NCBI GenBank assembly: GCA_902596985.1 | Contig: CACJWR010000011.1 | Location: 1-51,553 of the forward strand | DNA: 51,553 nucleotides | Direction of reading: 5' to 3' | Origin: an uncultured Alphaproteobacteria bacterium | GTDB lineage: Bacteria; Pseudomonadota; Alphaproteobacteria; Rhodobacterales; Rhodobacteraceae | Shown: one piece after another, positions 21,402 through 31,229 of the stretch | How the letters are laid out: the number at the start of each line of letters is the position of its first letter | How positions within the stretch are numbered: position 1 is the first letter of the stretch | Notes under the pieces: generated by a model | Seen by the model: only the letters and a program-made list of their open reading frames with translations | What the model was told of the DNA's origin: nothing | Database searches by the model: none | Position numbers and translations under genes: made by a program

Positions 21402-24140
21402 ATGAACCTTCCAAATAAATTCAACCCTGAAAAGGCTGAAAAAAAAATAAATGATCGTTGGGTAGAGGCAGAAGCTTTTAGGTCAGGCAAAGATGGCGAA
21501 AAAGGCAAACCACCATTTTCTATAATGATCCCTCCACCAAATGTTACGGGCAGCTTACACATTGGCCATGCCTTTAATAATACATTACAGGATGTTTTGG
21601 TGAGATATCATAGAATGAACGGCTATGATGTTTTATGGCAACCTGGTCAGGACCATGCTGGAATTGCAACTCAAATGGTAGTTGAAAGAGAGTTAGAGAA
21701 AAAGAATAAAAGCCGACAGCAAATGGGTCGTAAAAAATTTCTTGAAGAGGTTTGGAACTGGAAAGAAAAATCTGGAAATACTATAATTGATCAGTTGAAG
21801 AGGTTAGGAGCATCCTGCGATTGGAGCAGAAATAGATTTACCATGGATCCTGAGTTCCACAAAGCTGTCATAAAAGTTTTTGTAGATTTTTACAACAGAG
21901 GGTTGATTTATAAGGGTAAAAAATTAGTAAATTGGGACCCAAAATTTCAAAGTGCCATTTCGGATCTAGAAGTTGAGCAAATAGAGGTTCGAGGGAAAAT
22001 CTGGGAATTAAAGTATTTTTTGGAAGAAGGTACATTCAATTTTGGAGTAGAAACCGATGAGAATGGAGTGGTTTTAAAAAGGATGCCTATGGATCATGTA
22101 ATTGTTGCAACAACTAGACCAGAGACACTTCTTGGAGATACTGCTGTGATTGTTAACCCTGGTGATGAGCGATACAGGGATTTGATTGGGAAATCAGTAA
22201 TATTACCATTGGTTGGAAGAAAGATCCCAGTGATAGCAGATGATTATGCGGATCCTACTAAAGGTACGGGTGCTGTGAAGATCACTCCTGCCCATGACTT
22301 TAATGATTGGGAGGTTGGTGAAAGGCATGATTTAAAAGCGATCAATATTTTTGATACTAGTGCAAATATTAAAATTAAAGATAATGAAGATTTTGCAAAT
22401 GAAATTAAGCCGTCCGTAGATATTTACCAATTAAATGGACTTGAAAGATTTGAGGCAAGAAAGAAAATCTTACGATTACTAAAAGAAAAAGGTTCTTTTG
22501 AAGCTGAGAAGGAAGACGTGCACTTTGTCCCACATGGTGATAGATCAAAAGTAGTAGTTGAGCCTTTTTTAACTACCCAGTGGTTTGTTGACTCAAAAAA
22601 AATTGTTAAAGAAGCTATTGATGTTGTAAGGAAGAATAAAATAGAAATTATCCCAGAACGAGATAAAAAAGTTTATTTCAACTGGCTCGAAAATATTGAG
22701 CCTTGGTGTATTTCCAGGCAACTGTGGTGGGGGCATCAGATACCAGTCTGGTATGATGATGAAGGAAATGAATACTGTGCAGAAAGTTTTGAAGAAGCTA
22801 AAAAATTGGCAGGACATAGCAATATATGTCAAGATCAAGATGTGCTTGATACTTGGTTTTCTTCAGGCATCTGGCCTATCGGAACGCTTGGATGGCCTGA
22901 TAAAAAAGGCTTTATGGAAAGATACTACCCCACAAGTGTTTTGGTAACGGGTTTCGATATTATTTTTTTCTGGGTAGCAAGAATGATAATGATGCAACTT
23001 GCAACCGTAAGACAAATTCCCTTCAAAAAAGTCTATGTTCATGCTTTGGTAAGAGACGAGCATGGAAAAAAAATGTCCAAATCTCTGGGTAATGTGCTTG
23101 ATCCGCTAGACCTAATTGATAAATATGGGGCTGATCCCCTCAGGTTTACCTTAACAGCTATGGCAGTTACCGGACGAGATTTAAAATTATCGGAATCAAG
23201 AATTGAGGGATATAGAAATTTCGTTACCAAGATTTGGAATGCAGCAAAATACTTGGAAATGAATGGTTGTCATTTTGATGATGAGTTTGATATTTCAAGT
23301 GTCGAGGCACCACCAAATAAATGGATAGTAGGTAAAACTCAAGATATTTTGAGCTCAGTTAATCAAAGCTATGAAAGATTTCGGTTTAACGATATCGCTA
23401 ATAACCTTTACAATCACACTTGGGGTGTTTTCTGTGATTGGTATATTGAGTTCTCTAAATCTCTTTTAAATAATGAAGATGAAAAGACTGTTCTAGAAAC
23501 ACGAAAAACATTGTCCTGGGCTTTTGTAGCGTGCTTGAAGATGCTTCATCCTGTAATGCCCTTTGTGACTGAGGAGCTTTGGGAGCATTTCAGAAAGGAT
23601 AAAGGACTCTTATCTAACGGTAATTGGCCTACAATAAGTGTTAACTCGATAGACAAAAATCAGGTTAATAAAATAGAAAATGTTATATCTTTTATTGAGG
23701 ACATAAGATCTACCAAGTCAGATTTTAATTTACTTTCAGGTGGAAAAACAGATTTATTCGTGGTTGATCTGGAAGCCAAGCAGTATAGTTATATCAAGGA
23801 GAATGAAAAAATTATTTGCAAGTTAGCCAGGCTAATAGAAATCAAGCAAGTTCAAAGAAAACCCGAAAACGCTTTGGCAATTTCAGGAGGCAAAATAGAG
23901 GCCTTTGTGTCTGTTCAATCAGATTTCAATTTAGAACTTGAAAAAGAGAGAGTAAGTGCAACGTTAAAAAAGTTAGAGAGTGACTATATAAAATTGTCAG
24001 AAAAACTAAACAATAAAAACTTTAGAGATAAAGCTCCAAAAACCGTCATTGAAAAATTTGAGTCTGATCATGAAGACCTTAAGTCAAAATTAAACAAACA
24101 GAAATCCTTGTTAAAGGGATTGGAGAAAATTAACAATTGA
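21402..24140 (+). CDS. valS: Valyl-tRNA synthetase
   Basis: The product is a class I aminoacyl-tRNA synthetase of 912 aa. It has the HIGH motif in GSLHIGHAFNNTLQD (about residue 50) and the KMSKSLGNVLDP motif. It also carries the editing domain with TTRPETLLGDTAVIVNP, the anticodon-binding domain, and the C-terminal coiled-coil of ValS (SDYIKLSEKL, PKTVIEKF). All catalytic signatures are intact. No T-box or attenuator is visible in the 150-base leader. The stop overlaps the TTG of the aminotransferase gene. Confidence 0.98.
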   Translation: MNLPNKFNPEKAEKKINDRWVEAEAFRSGKDGEKGKPPFSIMIPPPNVTGSLHIGHAFNNTLQDVLVRYHRMNGYDVLWQPGQDHAGIATQMVVERELEKKNKSRQQMGRKKFLEEVWNWKEKSGNTIIDQLKRLGASCDWSRNRFTMDPEFHKAVIKVFVDFYNRGLIYKGKKLVNWDPKFQSAISDLEVEQIEVRGKIWELKYFLEEGTFNFGVETDENGVVLKRMPMDHVIVATTRPETLLGDTAVIVNPGDERYRDLIGKSVILPLVGRKIPVIADDYADPTKGTGAVKITPAHDFNDWEVGERHDLKAINIFDTSANIKIKDNEDFANEIKPSVDIYQLNGLERFEARKKILRLLKEKGSFEAEKEDVHFVPHGDRSKVVVEPFLTTQWFVDSKKIVKEAIDVVRKNKIEIIPERDKKVYFNWLENIEPWCISRQLWWGHQIPVWYDDEGNEYCAESFEEAKKLAGHSNICQDQDVLDTWFSSGIWPIGTLGWPDKKGFMERYYPTSVLVTGFDIIFFWVARMIMMQLATVRQIPFKKVYVHALVRDEHGKKMSKSLGNVLDPLDLIDKYGADPLRFTLTAMAVTGRDLKLSESRIEGYRNFVTKIWNAAKYLEMNGCHFDDEFDISSVEAPPNKWIVGKTQDILSSVNQSYERFRFNDIANNLYNHTWGVFCDWYIEFSKSLLNNEDEKTVLETRKTLSWAFVACLKMLHPVMPFVTEELWEHFRKDKGLLSNGNWPTISVNSIDKNQVNKIENVISFIEDIRSTKSDFNLLSGGKTDLFVVDLEAKQYSYIKENEKIICKLARLIEIKQVQRKPENALAISGGKIEAFVSVQSDFNLELEKERVSATLKKLESDYIKLSEKLNNKNFRDKAPKTVIEKFESDHEDLKSKLNKQKSLLKGLEKINN

Positions 24141-25234
24141 AGCCTAAGTTTACTAAGATAGCTAATGACTTACCTGTATCGGTACCTTTCGTAGGACCAG
24201 AAAGTCAGGAGAGAGAGAATAAATTCAGTTTCGATGCTAGGATGGGCGCTAACGAGAGTGTGTTCGGTCCCTCTAAAAGAGTTATTAATGCGATAACGGC
24301 TCAAGCTGAAAATATCTGGAAATATGGAGATCCTGAGAGTTATGACCTTTTACAGACATTATCAGAGTTCTATAAGATGCCTAGAGACAGCTTTACAGTG
24401 GGGGAAGGTATTGATGGTCTTTTGGGAAATCTGGTGAGGCTTTTTATTGAACCAGGCGATAAGGTTGTTTCTTCCCTTGGTGCTTACCCAACTTTTAAAT
24501 ATCATGTGGATGGCTTTGGAGGCAATATGTCTCTTGTTCCTTACAATAATAATTATGAGGATCTTGACGCATTGCTAAGTGCCACAAAGAAAAGCAAAGC
24601 GAAAATTTTATATGTATCTAACCCAGATAATCCAATGGGAACTTTTCACTGTAAAGAAAGAATACAGGATTTAATAGATAATATACCTGAAAAAACAATA
24701 CTTTGTCTCGACGAAGCATACTCAGACTTTGTAGATGTGAATGAATTAGCTCCGATTGACATAGATCGGGAAAACGTTATCAGATTTAGAACTTTTTCTA
24801 AGGCCTATGGCTTGGCCGGGTTAAGGGTAGGCTACGGAATTGGAAACAAGAAATTGGTTGAGGCATTTAATAAAGTAAGAAATCACTTCGGAGTAAACAG
24901 ACTTGGTCAAATCGCTGCCAAAATAGCATTGGAGGATCAGGAATATTTACAGGTTGTTTTGAAAAAAGTTGACAATTCAAAAAAAGATATTGCCTCCATC
25001 TTTATGAAATTTGGGTTTAACTCATTAGTTTCAAGAACAAATTTTGTGCCGATAAATAGTGGTAGTGATGGTAACTTTGCGGCAAAGTTAATGAACAGTT
25101 TAATTCAAGAAAAGATTTTTGTCCGCATGCCAAGTGTCAAGCCTCTAAATTCGTTTATAAGAATAACCGCAGGCACAAATAACGATTTAACAGTTTTAGA
25201 TGATGCAATGAATAGGATAATTAAGAATCTTTAA
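24137..25234 (+). CDS. HisC-like PLP aminotransferase
   Basis: The product is a 365-aa class I/II aminotransferase of the histidinol-phosphate/aromatic aminotransferase group. Key segments are GANESVFGPSKRVINAI, YGDPESYDLLQTLSEF, SNPDNPMGT, CLDEAYSDF (PLP-ring Asp/Tyr) and TFSKAYGLAGLRVGYG with the Schiff-base Lys. TTG at 24137 overlaps the valS stop, with GGAG upstream. The ending RITAGTNNDL fits HisC. The exact substrate cannot be fixed because no his genes are near. It ends convergently with the next gene, with a four-base stop overlap. Confidence 0.87.
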   Translation: MKPKFTKIANDLPVSVPFVGPESQERENKFSFDARMGANESVFGPSKRVINAITAQAENIWKYGDPESYDLLQTLSEFYKMPRDSFTVGEGIDGLLGNLVRLFIEPGDKVVSSLGAYPTFKYHVDGFGGNMSLVPYNNNYEDLDALLSATKKSKAKILYVSNPDNPMGTFHCKERIQDLIDNIPEKTILCLDEAYSDFVDVNELAPIDIDRENVIRFRTFSKAYGLAGLRVGYGIGNKKLVEAFNKVRNHFGVNRLGQIAAKIALEDQEYLQVVLKKVDNSKKDIASIFMKFGFNSLVSRTNFVPINSGSDGNFAAKLMNSLIQEKIFVRMPSVKPLNSFIRITAGTNNDLTVLDDAMNRIIKNL

Positions 25235-26442
25235 CTCTCATTATTTATAGAGTTTGCTAAGTAATCAATAGCATTTTCTAGCCCCCCCTTTTTAAATGGT
25301 ATATTAGCTGCAATAAGACCCATTTCTAACGATGCTAAAACCCCAAGAAGCATGTGAGGATTAAGGTGGCCCATATGTGCAATTCTGAACGCAGAATTCC
25401 CATCAAAGTACTCTGGTCCCTCAAATCCTAATCCAATCCCCAATTCAACCCCAGTATTTTTCTCTACCCAGTTTTTAAATGGGAGAAGATCATAGTTTTT
25501 TGCGACAAGTGTGGTAACAGCGTGAGATCTATTTTCTTTATTAGGAACATTAAATTTCAACACTCCTTCTTGACTCCATATATCAACGGCTTTCCAGACT
25601 GTATTAGCTAAAATTTCATGCCTCTTGATGATGTTATCTTTACCTTCTTCGTTCATAATCTCTAGTGCTGCCTTTTGAGCAAATAGTAAGTGCGTTGGCG
25701 CAGTTCCAAAATAAATTTCATAAAAATTTGTTGGATCAAGTCTAGGACCCCAATCCCAGTAAGCTGATTTTTTTGTGACTTTTTTTGCTTGGATCTCAGC
25801 TCTCTCTCCTATCACTAGATATCCTAAGCCAGGCGGAGTCATCAGACCTTTTTGTGATGCTGTTAATAGTAGATCAACACCCCATTCATCCATTTTCATA
25901 TCATCACATCCAAAACATGCAATACTGTCTACTAATAACAAGGCTGGATGATTCAAACTTTGTTTTAATTTACTTATTTCTTCTATATTTAAAAGCATAG
26001 AAGAAGCAGTGTCTGTTTGAACAACCAAAATACCTTTGATCTTTTTATCAATATCCTCGGAAAGAGCTTTTTCGAGGTCATTGAATTCAAAAGCCCTATC
26101 CATTCCGTATTCTAAATGAACTACCTCTATCCCCAGCTTTGAAGCAATATTACCCCAGTGCTTGCCAAAAACACCATTTGAAATAGTTAGAATTTTGTCT
26201 TCTTCATTAAAGAGATTTGTTAAGGCCGCTTCCCACACCCCATGACCATTTGATATATACAGCGCTACTCTGCCTTTGCTACCAGCTAATTTAGAAATAT
26301 CGGATAATATTCTCATAGTAATCTCTTCGAGCTCGCCTCCGTAAATGTTGGGAGCAGGTCTTTGCATAGCTTGAAGTACCTTATCTGGTATTATTGATGG
26401 TCCGGGAAGAGCTCTGTGTATGCGTCCGTTAGAAACTTTCAT
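25231..26442 (-). CDS. Serine/alanine-glyoxylate aminotransferase family protein
   Basis: The product is a 403-aa class V PLP aminotransferase. Motifs include LPGPSIIPDKVLQAM, GGELEEITMRI, SNGHGVWEAALTNLF, LVDSIACFGCDDMKMDEWG and LLLTASQKGLMTPPGLG, with the PLP Lys in SQKG. The C-terminal part has FRIAHMGHLNPHMLLGVL, typical of alanine/serine-glyoxylate aminotransferases. In marine bacteria such enzymes serve glyoxylate or serine metabolism, photorespiratory-like or aminophosphonate breakdown. No other pathway genes lie beside it, so the substrate is open. It is transcribed alone, towards the HisC-like gene. Confidence 0.88.
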   Translation of the reverse strand: MKVSNGRIHRALPGPSIIPDKVLQAMQRPAPNIYGGELEEITMRILSDISKLAGSKGRVALYISNGHGVWEAALTNLFNEEDKILTISNGVFGKHWGNIASKLGIEVVHLEYGMDRAFEFNDLEKALSEDIDKKIKGILVVQTDTASSMLLNIEEISKLKQSLNHPALLLVDSIACFGCDDMKMDEWGVDLLLTASQKGLMTPPGLGYLVIGERAEIQAKKVTKKSAYWDWGPRLDPTNFYEIYFGTAPTHLLFAQKAALEIMNEEGKDNIIKRHEILANTVWKAVDIWSQEGVLKFNVPNKENRSHAVTTLVAKNYDLLPFKNWVEKNTGVELGIGLGFEGPEYFDGNSAFRIAHMGHLNPHMLLGVLASLEMGLIAANIPFKKGGLENAIDYLANSINNES

Positions 26443-26564
26443 TATTATTTCACCAATCTTGGTTGTTAATGTAACCTATAAACAAAAGTTATAGCTATTT
26501 GCAATCAAAAAGTCTTGCTGGTTTGGAAGTGTTGTAATACTAATCGCGGAAAAGGACGAACATA

Positions 26565-27269
26565 TTGTTTCACTTAAAGCAAAAATTTGAAAAGTTTGAT
26601 GAAAACTGGAGAAGTGATTTAGAAAAAACTTTCTCTTCCTCAAATAAGAAATCTGCTGAAAAACATGCTTTTTGGATAGATCATGAGTTTCTTAGGATCC
26701 TTTACCATAACAATTTTGAAATAGCTCCTGGAGTATTCAGATCTAATCAGCCCTCTGAGAAGCGGATAGTGGAATGGCAAAAAGAAAAAGGTATTCGGTC
26801 AATTATTAATTTTAGAGGAGAGTCTAATCAAGGAGCTTTTTTTATTGAAAAAAATATATGTGAGGAGGTTGGGATAAACTTGATAAATATAAGGTTGTAC
26901 TCATCTAAATTACCTGAAAAAGAAAAAATTTTTGAAATAAATGAAGTTTTTAAGAACATAAAAAAACCATTTTTGATGCACTGTAAGTCGGGATCAGATC
27001 GAGCAGGTTTAGGGTCAGCTCTTTATTTCTTACTGGTTCTAAATACACCTGTGGAAATAGCTCAAAAGCAACTTTCCTTTAAGTTTTTACACCTGGGCGG
27101 TTGGACGGCGGGCATTTTAGACTTTATGCTTATGGAATATCGGCATGCTTTCAAAAAAGACAGGATTAACTTTTTGGATTGGGTAGAGAAACGTTACCAT
27201 AGAGAAGAGATGACACAAAGGTACGGTGATTTTAGAAAAAATTCCCATTGGTTCAAAATTCCCAGATAA
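26565..27269 (+). CDS. CX5R protein-tyrosine/dual-specificity phosphatase-like protein
   Basis: The product (234 aa) has the active-site loop LMHCKSGSDRAGLG, in which Cys and Arg are five residues apart as in DSP/PTP phosphatases. An acidic region precedes it. Upstream it has APGVFRSNQPSEKRIVEW and GIRSIINFRGE, the usual beta-strand pattern of the family. TTG 26565 is chosen because AAGGA lies about nine bases upstream and no ATG fits. It is followed directly, with possible overlap, by an MsbA-like exporter, a pairing that suggests a joint role in envelope or polysaccharide metabolism. The physiological substrate is unknown. Confidence 0.82.
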   Translation: MFHLKQKFEKFDENWRSDLEKTFSSSNKKSAEKHAFWIDHEFLRILYHNNFEIAPGVFRSNQPSEKRIVEWQKEKGIRSIINFRGESNQGAFFIEKNICEEVGINLINIRLYSSKLPEKEKIFEINEVFKNIKKPFLMHCKSGSDRAGLGSALYFLLVLNTPVEIAQKQLSFKFLHLGGWTAGILDFMLMEYRHAFKKDRINFLDWVEKRYHREEMTQRYGDFRKNSHWFKIPR

Positions 27270-27279
27270 AATTATTAGT

Positions 27280-29037
27280 ATGAATATTAAAGATGATAAA
27301 AAGCCTCTTTTTAAATGGTTCTGGAGTTTATACGTAAGAGAGCATTTCGCTCTTCTATTTATAGCATTGATTTTTATGTCAATAGAAGGATCGATGTTGG
27401 GGCTGCTTTCTTATTCAATTAAATTTTTATTTGATAATGTTTTGGTTTCTAAAGATACATCGAGCATCTTATTTGTAGCAGTCGTAATCTTTTCCATTTT
27501 TTCAATTAGGGCCATAGCAGGATTCGTTCACAGGCTTTTGACAGTAAATGTTTGTCAGAAAATTATTAAAGTTATTCAGGATCGAATGGTAGCACATCTT
27601 TTAAATATGGATGTTGGGTTCCATCAAAAAAACTCACCAGGTATTCTTATGGATAGGGTAAGAGCTGACAGTAAAGCTTTATCTGAGTCAGTTGGAGAAG
27701 CATTTATGACAGTTGGAAGAGACGGATTTTCATTAATCTCTTTGCTTGCTGTTGTTTTTTTTATTGATTGGAAATGGTCGTTAATTGCCTTTCTGGGCCT
27801 TCCATTTTTAGTATTACCAATTTTGCTTCTACAAGGCTTAGTCAGATCCAGAGCAGGAGAAAATAGGGACTATGAGTCGAAAGCGAACGTACGATTGGAT
27901 GAGATATTCCATGGCATAACAGATATTAAGCTTAACCGAGCTGAGGGGCGTGAACGCAACAAATTTTTTGATATCCTTCAGCTTACGCATAAAGTAAGGC
28001 TTCGACTCGAGGCTGGCATGGCGGGTATCCCAGCCATGATTGATGTCATAGCAGCAATCGGGTTTTTAGCTGTAATGGTTTTTGGAGCTATCGATATCAC
28101 ATCAGGGTCTAAGACTATAGGAGAGTTCATGAGTTTTTTCACTGCTATGGCATTAATCTTTGAACCTCTCAGAAGATTGAGTAATGTCTCGGGTAATATT
28201 CAGGTTGCCATGGCTAGCTTAGAACGTGTATTTAAAATTTTTGAGGAAAAATCAAGAATAGTTTTTCCAAGATTGTCTAGCGTTGAAAAAAAATTTGATA
28301 AGATAGGAGTTGAGTTCGATAGTGTACACTTTTCTTATGAAGATAAAAAAGTTCTTGAAAATATAACTTTTGGGATTGAAGAGGGCACATCAAACGCGGT
28401 TGTTGGCTATTCTGGTAGCGGAAAAACAACTTTGTTTAATCTCATTACAAGGTTGATAGACCCAAGTAGTGGGCTTATAAAGCTGAACGGAATTAATATT
28501 AAAGAGCTCTGCTTAAAGGATCTGCGTTCCCTTATTTCTGTTGTACGTCAAGATGGGATGGTGTTTGACGAAACGATACTAGAAAATATTAGATTTGGAA
28601 AGCCAACAGCTTCTGACGGCGAAATCAGAGAGGCAGCTAAAATGGCTTATGTTGACGAATTTACTAATGGCTTAAAAGATGGTTTAAACACAATTGTTGG
28701 CCCAAGAGGATCAAACCTATCAGGAGGGCAACGCCAAAGAATATCTATAGCCCGTGCCTTCCTGAGAAACAGTCCCCTTCTTCTTTTAGATGAGCCAACC
28801 TCGGCTTTGGACAGTAAGTCAGAGGAGTTGATTCAAAAATCCCTTAGTAATCTTGCAAAGCATTCAACTACAATTACAATAGCACATAGATTATCTACTA
28901 TAGTTGATAGCGACAAAGTACTGGTTTTGGACAATGGAAAAATTATGGGACAGGGTAAGCATAGTAAGTTATTGCTGGAGAATTCTCTTTATTCTAATTT
29001 ATTCAAATCACAAGTAGAAAAGAAAAACGATGATTAA
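27280..29037 (+). CDS. MsbA-like ABC exporter (lipid/multidrug half-transporter)
   Basis: This is a fused membrane and ATPase half-transporter that would act as a homodimer. The N-terminal domain has about six transmembrane helices. The NBD has Walker A GYSGSGKTT, Q-loop SVVRQDG, signature LSGGQRQRISIARAFL, Walker B LLLLDEPTSALD and the H-loop AHRLSTI. The sequence FHQKNSPGILMDRV is typical of the MsbA/lipid flippase group. I chose ATG 27280. A GTG at 27226 (with AAAGG) would overlap the phosphatase gene by 44 bases and add 18 residues, and is a real alternative. The end overlaps ygfZ by eight bases. Confidence 0.9.
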   Translation: MNIKDDKKPLFKWFWSLYVREHFALLFIALIFMSIEGSMLGLLSYSIKFLFDNVLVSKDTSSILFVAVVIFSIFSIRAIAGFVHRLLTVNVCQKIIKVIQDRMVAHLLNMDVGFHQKNSPGILMDRVRADSKALSESVGEAFMTVGRDGFSLISLLAVVFFIDWKWSLIAFLGLPFLVLPILLLQGLVRSRAGENRDYESKANVRLDEIFHGITDIKLNRAEGRERNKFFDILQLTHKVRLRLEAGMAGIPAMIDVIAAIGFLAVMVFGAIDITSGSKTIGEFMSFFTAMALIFEPLRRLSNVSGNIQVAMASLERVFKIFEEKSRIVFPRLSSVEKKFDKIGVEFDSVHFSYEDKKVLENITFGIEEGTSNAVVGYSGSGKTTLFNLITRLIDPSSGLIKLNGINIKELCLKDLRSLISVVRQDGMVFDETILENIRFGKPTASDGEIREAAKMAYVDEFTNGLKDGLNTIVGPRGSNLSGGQRQRISIARAFLRNSPLLLLDEPTSALDSKSEELIQKSLSNLAKHSTTITIAHRLSTIVDSDKVLVLDNGKIMGQGKHSKLLLENSLYSNLFKSQVEKKNDD

Positions 29038-29830
29038 AACCGGTGTTACTGATTTTTTCTTTGTTGACAAGAATAGAGCCACTCTAGCCATAGAAGGAGA
29101 GGATAAAATTGATTTTCTACAAGCACTAACTACGAACAATATTGAGAAAGTATCGAAAGAGGGTATTATTTACACTGCGATTTTGTCTCCTCAAGGCAAA
29201 TATTTGTTTGATTTTTTTGTTTTTTCTTTGGGTAACAAGGAAATTTTTATCGATATCCATCAGTCTAGAGCTGAAGCATTCAAAAAATTTCTAGAATTTT
29301 ATAAACTCAATTCTGATGTGACTATTTTTGATAAAGCATGTCAGGTTGTGCTTAGCTCTGTGGCGCAAGAAACCTGTTCTTTTGCTGACCCAAGAGCAAA
29401 TACACTAGGCTGGCGTTGTTATGATTTCAAGGAGGAGTTTGCAAATGAGAGATTAGGGTTTGAGGAGTTTGAGACTAATAGAATAAAAAGCCTTATTCCA
29501 GAAACAGGGATAGAATTGATCCCTGAGAAATCATATATTTTAGAGTTGAACTTTGAAAAAATTAAAGGCGTGGACTTCAAAAAAGGTTGTTATATAGGCC
29601 AAGAAGTGACTGCACGAATGAAACATAAGGCGAAGTTAAAAAATAAACTTTATTGTGGACGTATTCCAAGCAATCCTGAAAACAAGATGGACAAAAAAAT
29701 TTATTTTAACGGCAAGGTTGTGGGAGAAATATACAGTATCTCTAATAATTACTGTTTGATTAAAATTAAGGAAGATTTCAAAGAGGAGAAATTAACTGTT
29801 TTTGGGCAACCACTAACTCTAGTGTATTGA
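29030..29830 (+). CDS. ygfZ: Folate-binding Fe-S cluster protein YgfZ
   Basis: YgfZ (related to glycine cleavage GcvT) is a folate-dependent protein that supports Fe-S cluster enzymes such as MiaB. The signature KGCYIGQEVTARMKHKAKLK with the conserved Cys is present near residues 186-205. The N terminus FLQALTTNNIEKV and YTAILSPQGKYLFDFFV match the GcvT/YgfZ fold. It overlaps the exporter gene by eight bases and ends convergently with suhB, their ends overlapping by about 12 bases. The start ATG has no strong ribosome site. Confidence 0.92.
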   Translation: MIKTGVTDFFFVDKNRATLAIEGEDKIDFLQALTTNNIEKVSKEGIIYTAILSPQGKYLFDFFVFSLGNKEIFIDIHQSRAEAFKKFLEFYKLNSDVTIFDKACQVVLSSVAQETCSFADPRANTLGWRCYDFKEEFANERLGFEEFETNRIKSLIPETGIELIPEKSYILELNFEKIKGVDFKKGCYIGQEVTARMKHKAKLKNKLYCGRIPSNPENKMDKKIYFNGKVVGEIYSISNNYCLIKIKEDFKEEKLTVFGQPLTLVY

Positions 29831-30622
29831 AGATCTAATAATTTCAGAAAATTTTTTAAAGACTGTCTCCTGATTATTTGAACAAATAATATTTCCGGTT
29901 TCTAAGGGGGAGTGATCTGTTTCTATACTTTCTAAAATCCCTCCTGCCTCTTTCACAAGAATTATTCCCGCTGCCATATCCCAGGGAGATAAGTTTTGTT
30001 CCCAAAAGCCATCAAATCTACCAGCGGCAACGTATGCTAAATCCAGAGCAGCTGCACCATTTCTTCTTATCCCTGAACAACTAGGCATAAGAGTACCAAT
30101 AGATGAAAGAGAATTTTGTAGATTATCATTTTGACCGAAAGGAATACCTGTAGAAAACAACATTTCCTGGAACGTGGTTCTATTAGATACTCTTAATCTT
30201 TGTTCATTTAACCAAGACCCCCCGCCCTTCTGAGCAGAAAACAATTCATCTTTAATAGGATCATAAATTATTCCTGCAACGATTTCCTTTTTGTGCTCCA
30301 GAGCGATAGATATAGCCCAATGAGGAATGCCATGCAAAAAATTGGTTGTTCCATCTAATGGGTCCACTATCCATCTCCTCGTAGGGTCCTCTCCATCTAT
30401 TTCCTGACTTTCTTCAGCGCACCAACCGTAACTTGGTCGCGCAAAAAGTAATTCCTCTTTGATAATCTTTTCTGCTCTTAAATCAGCTTTTGATACGAAG
30501 TCACCTGCTTTTTTTGATACAACCTGAAGTTTTTCGATTTCGTTAAAATCTCTAATAAGTGATTTAGAAGCTTTCCTAGCAGCTTTTATCATTATGTTTA
30601 AATTGGCAGTATTGTTTTGCAT
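29819..30622 (-). CDS. suhB: Inositol monophosphatase family protein SuhB
   Basis: The product is a Mg-dependent, Li-sensitive phosphatase, probably acting on inositol-1-phosphate or related substrates. In enterobacteria SuhB also joins the rRNA antitermination complex. Motifs present are WCAEESQEI, the metal site WIVDPLDGTTNFLHGIPHW and the C-terminal SPWDMAAGIILVKEAGG. I chose ATG 30622: AAAAGG lies six bases upstream, and the start MQNNTANLNIMIKAARKA aligns with family N termini. An earlier start at 30655 would overlap efp. It follows efp directly, as in other alphaproteobacteria. Confidence 0.94.
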   Translation of the reverse strand: MQNNTANLNIMIKAARKASKSLIRDFNEIEKLQVVSKKAGDFVSKADLRAEKIIKEELLFARPSYGWCAEESQEIDGEDPTRRWIVDPLDGTTNFLHGIPHWAISIALEHKKEIVAGIIYDPIKDELFSAQKGGGSWLNEQRLRVSNRTTFQEMLFSTGIPFGQNDNLQNSLSSIGTLMPSCSGIRRNGAAALDLAYVAAGRFDGFWEQNLSPWDMAAGIILVKEAGGILESIETDHSPLETGNIICSNNQETVFKKFSEIIRSSIH

Positions 30623-30641
30623 AAAACGCCTTTTGGGGTCC

Positions 30642-31205
30642 TTAAGATCTCTCAAGATATTCGCACGTTTCAGTAGAAACTATTATTGATTCCCCTTCAG
30701 CAATAAATTGAGGAACCATAATTCGCAAACCGTTATGGAGGATTGCTGGTTTAGAGCTATTTGCAGCAGTTTGTCCCTTGATTGTAGGTTCAGTTTCTTT
30801 TACAACACAGGACAATTTTTCAGGCAATGAGACGTTTAAAGCTTCATTTTCAAAAAATTCAATTTGAACTACTAATCCTTCTGTAAGAAAATTGGTGATT
30901 ACGTTTAAGGCATCTTCCTTGATGGTGATTTGTTCGAAGGTTTCATTATCCATAAATATAAAGTCTACATCACTTTTATATAAGAATTGGTAGTCCTTTT
31001 GTTCAAGTCTTACTCTCTCAATCTTATCAGCTGACCGGAACCGTTCATTTAATTTAGAGTTTGTTCTAATGTTTCTTAATTCTACCTGAGCAAAAGCGCC
31101 TCCTTTACCTGGCTTAACATGAGATGTTTTCACCGCAATCCATAAACCATTCTTATGCTCGATCACATTTCCTTTTCTTATTTCATTTCCATTTATTTTG
31201 ACCAT
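30642..31205 (-). CDS. efp: Elongation factor P
   Basis: EF-P relieves ribosome stalling at polyproline stretches. The product (187 aa) has the three beta-barrel domains. The loop HVKPGKGGAFAQ holds the Lys that is modified by EpmA in many bacteria. The closing GLRIMVPQFIAEGESIIV is the family signature. ATG 31205 is the start; sequence further upstream in the same frame runs into the tRNA-His. No EpmA or EpmB is near, so the modification system is not known from this window. Confidence 0.96.
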   Translation of the reverse strand: MVKINGNEIRKGNVIEHKNGLWIAVKTSHVKPGKGGAFAQVELRNIRTNSKLNERFRSADKIERVRLEQKDYQFLYKSDVDFIFMDNETFEQITIKEDALNVITNFLTEGLVVQIEFFENEALNVSLPEKLSCVVKETEPTIKGQTAANSSKPAILHNGLRIMVPQFIAEGESIIVSTETCEYLERS

Positions 31206-31229
31206 ATTGTGTACTTGTTTTTTCGAGAT

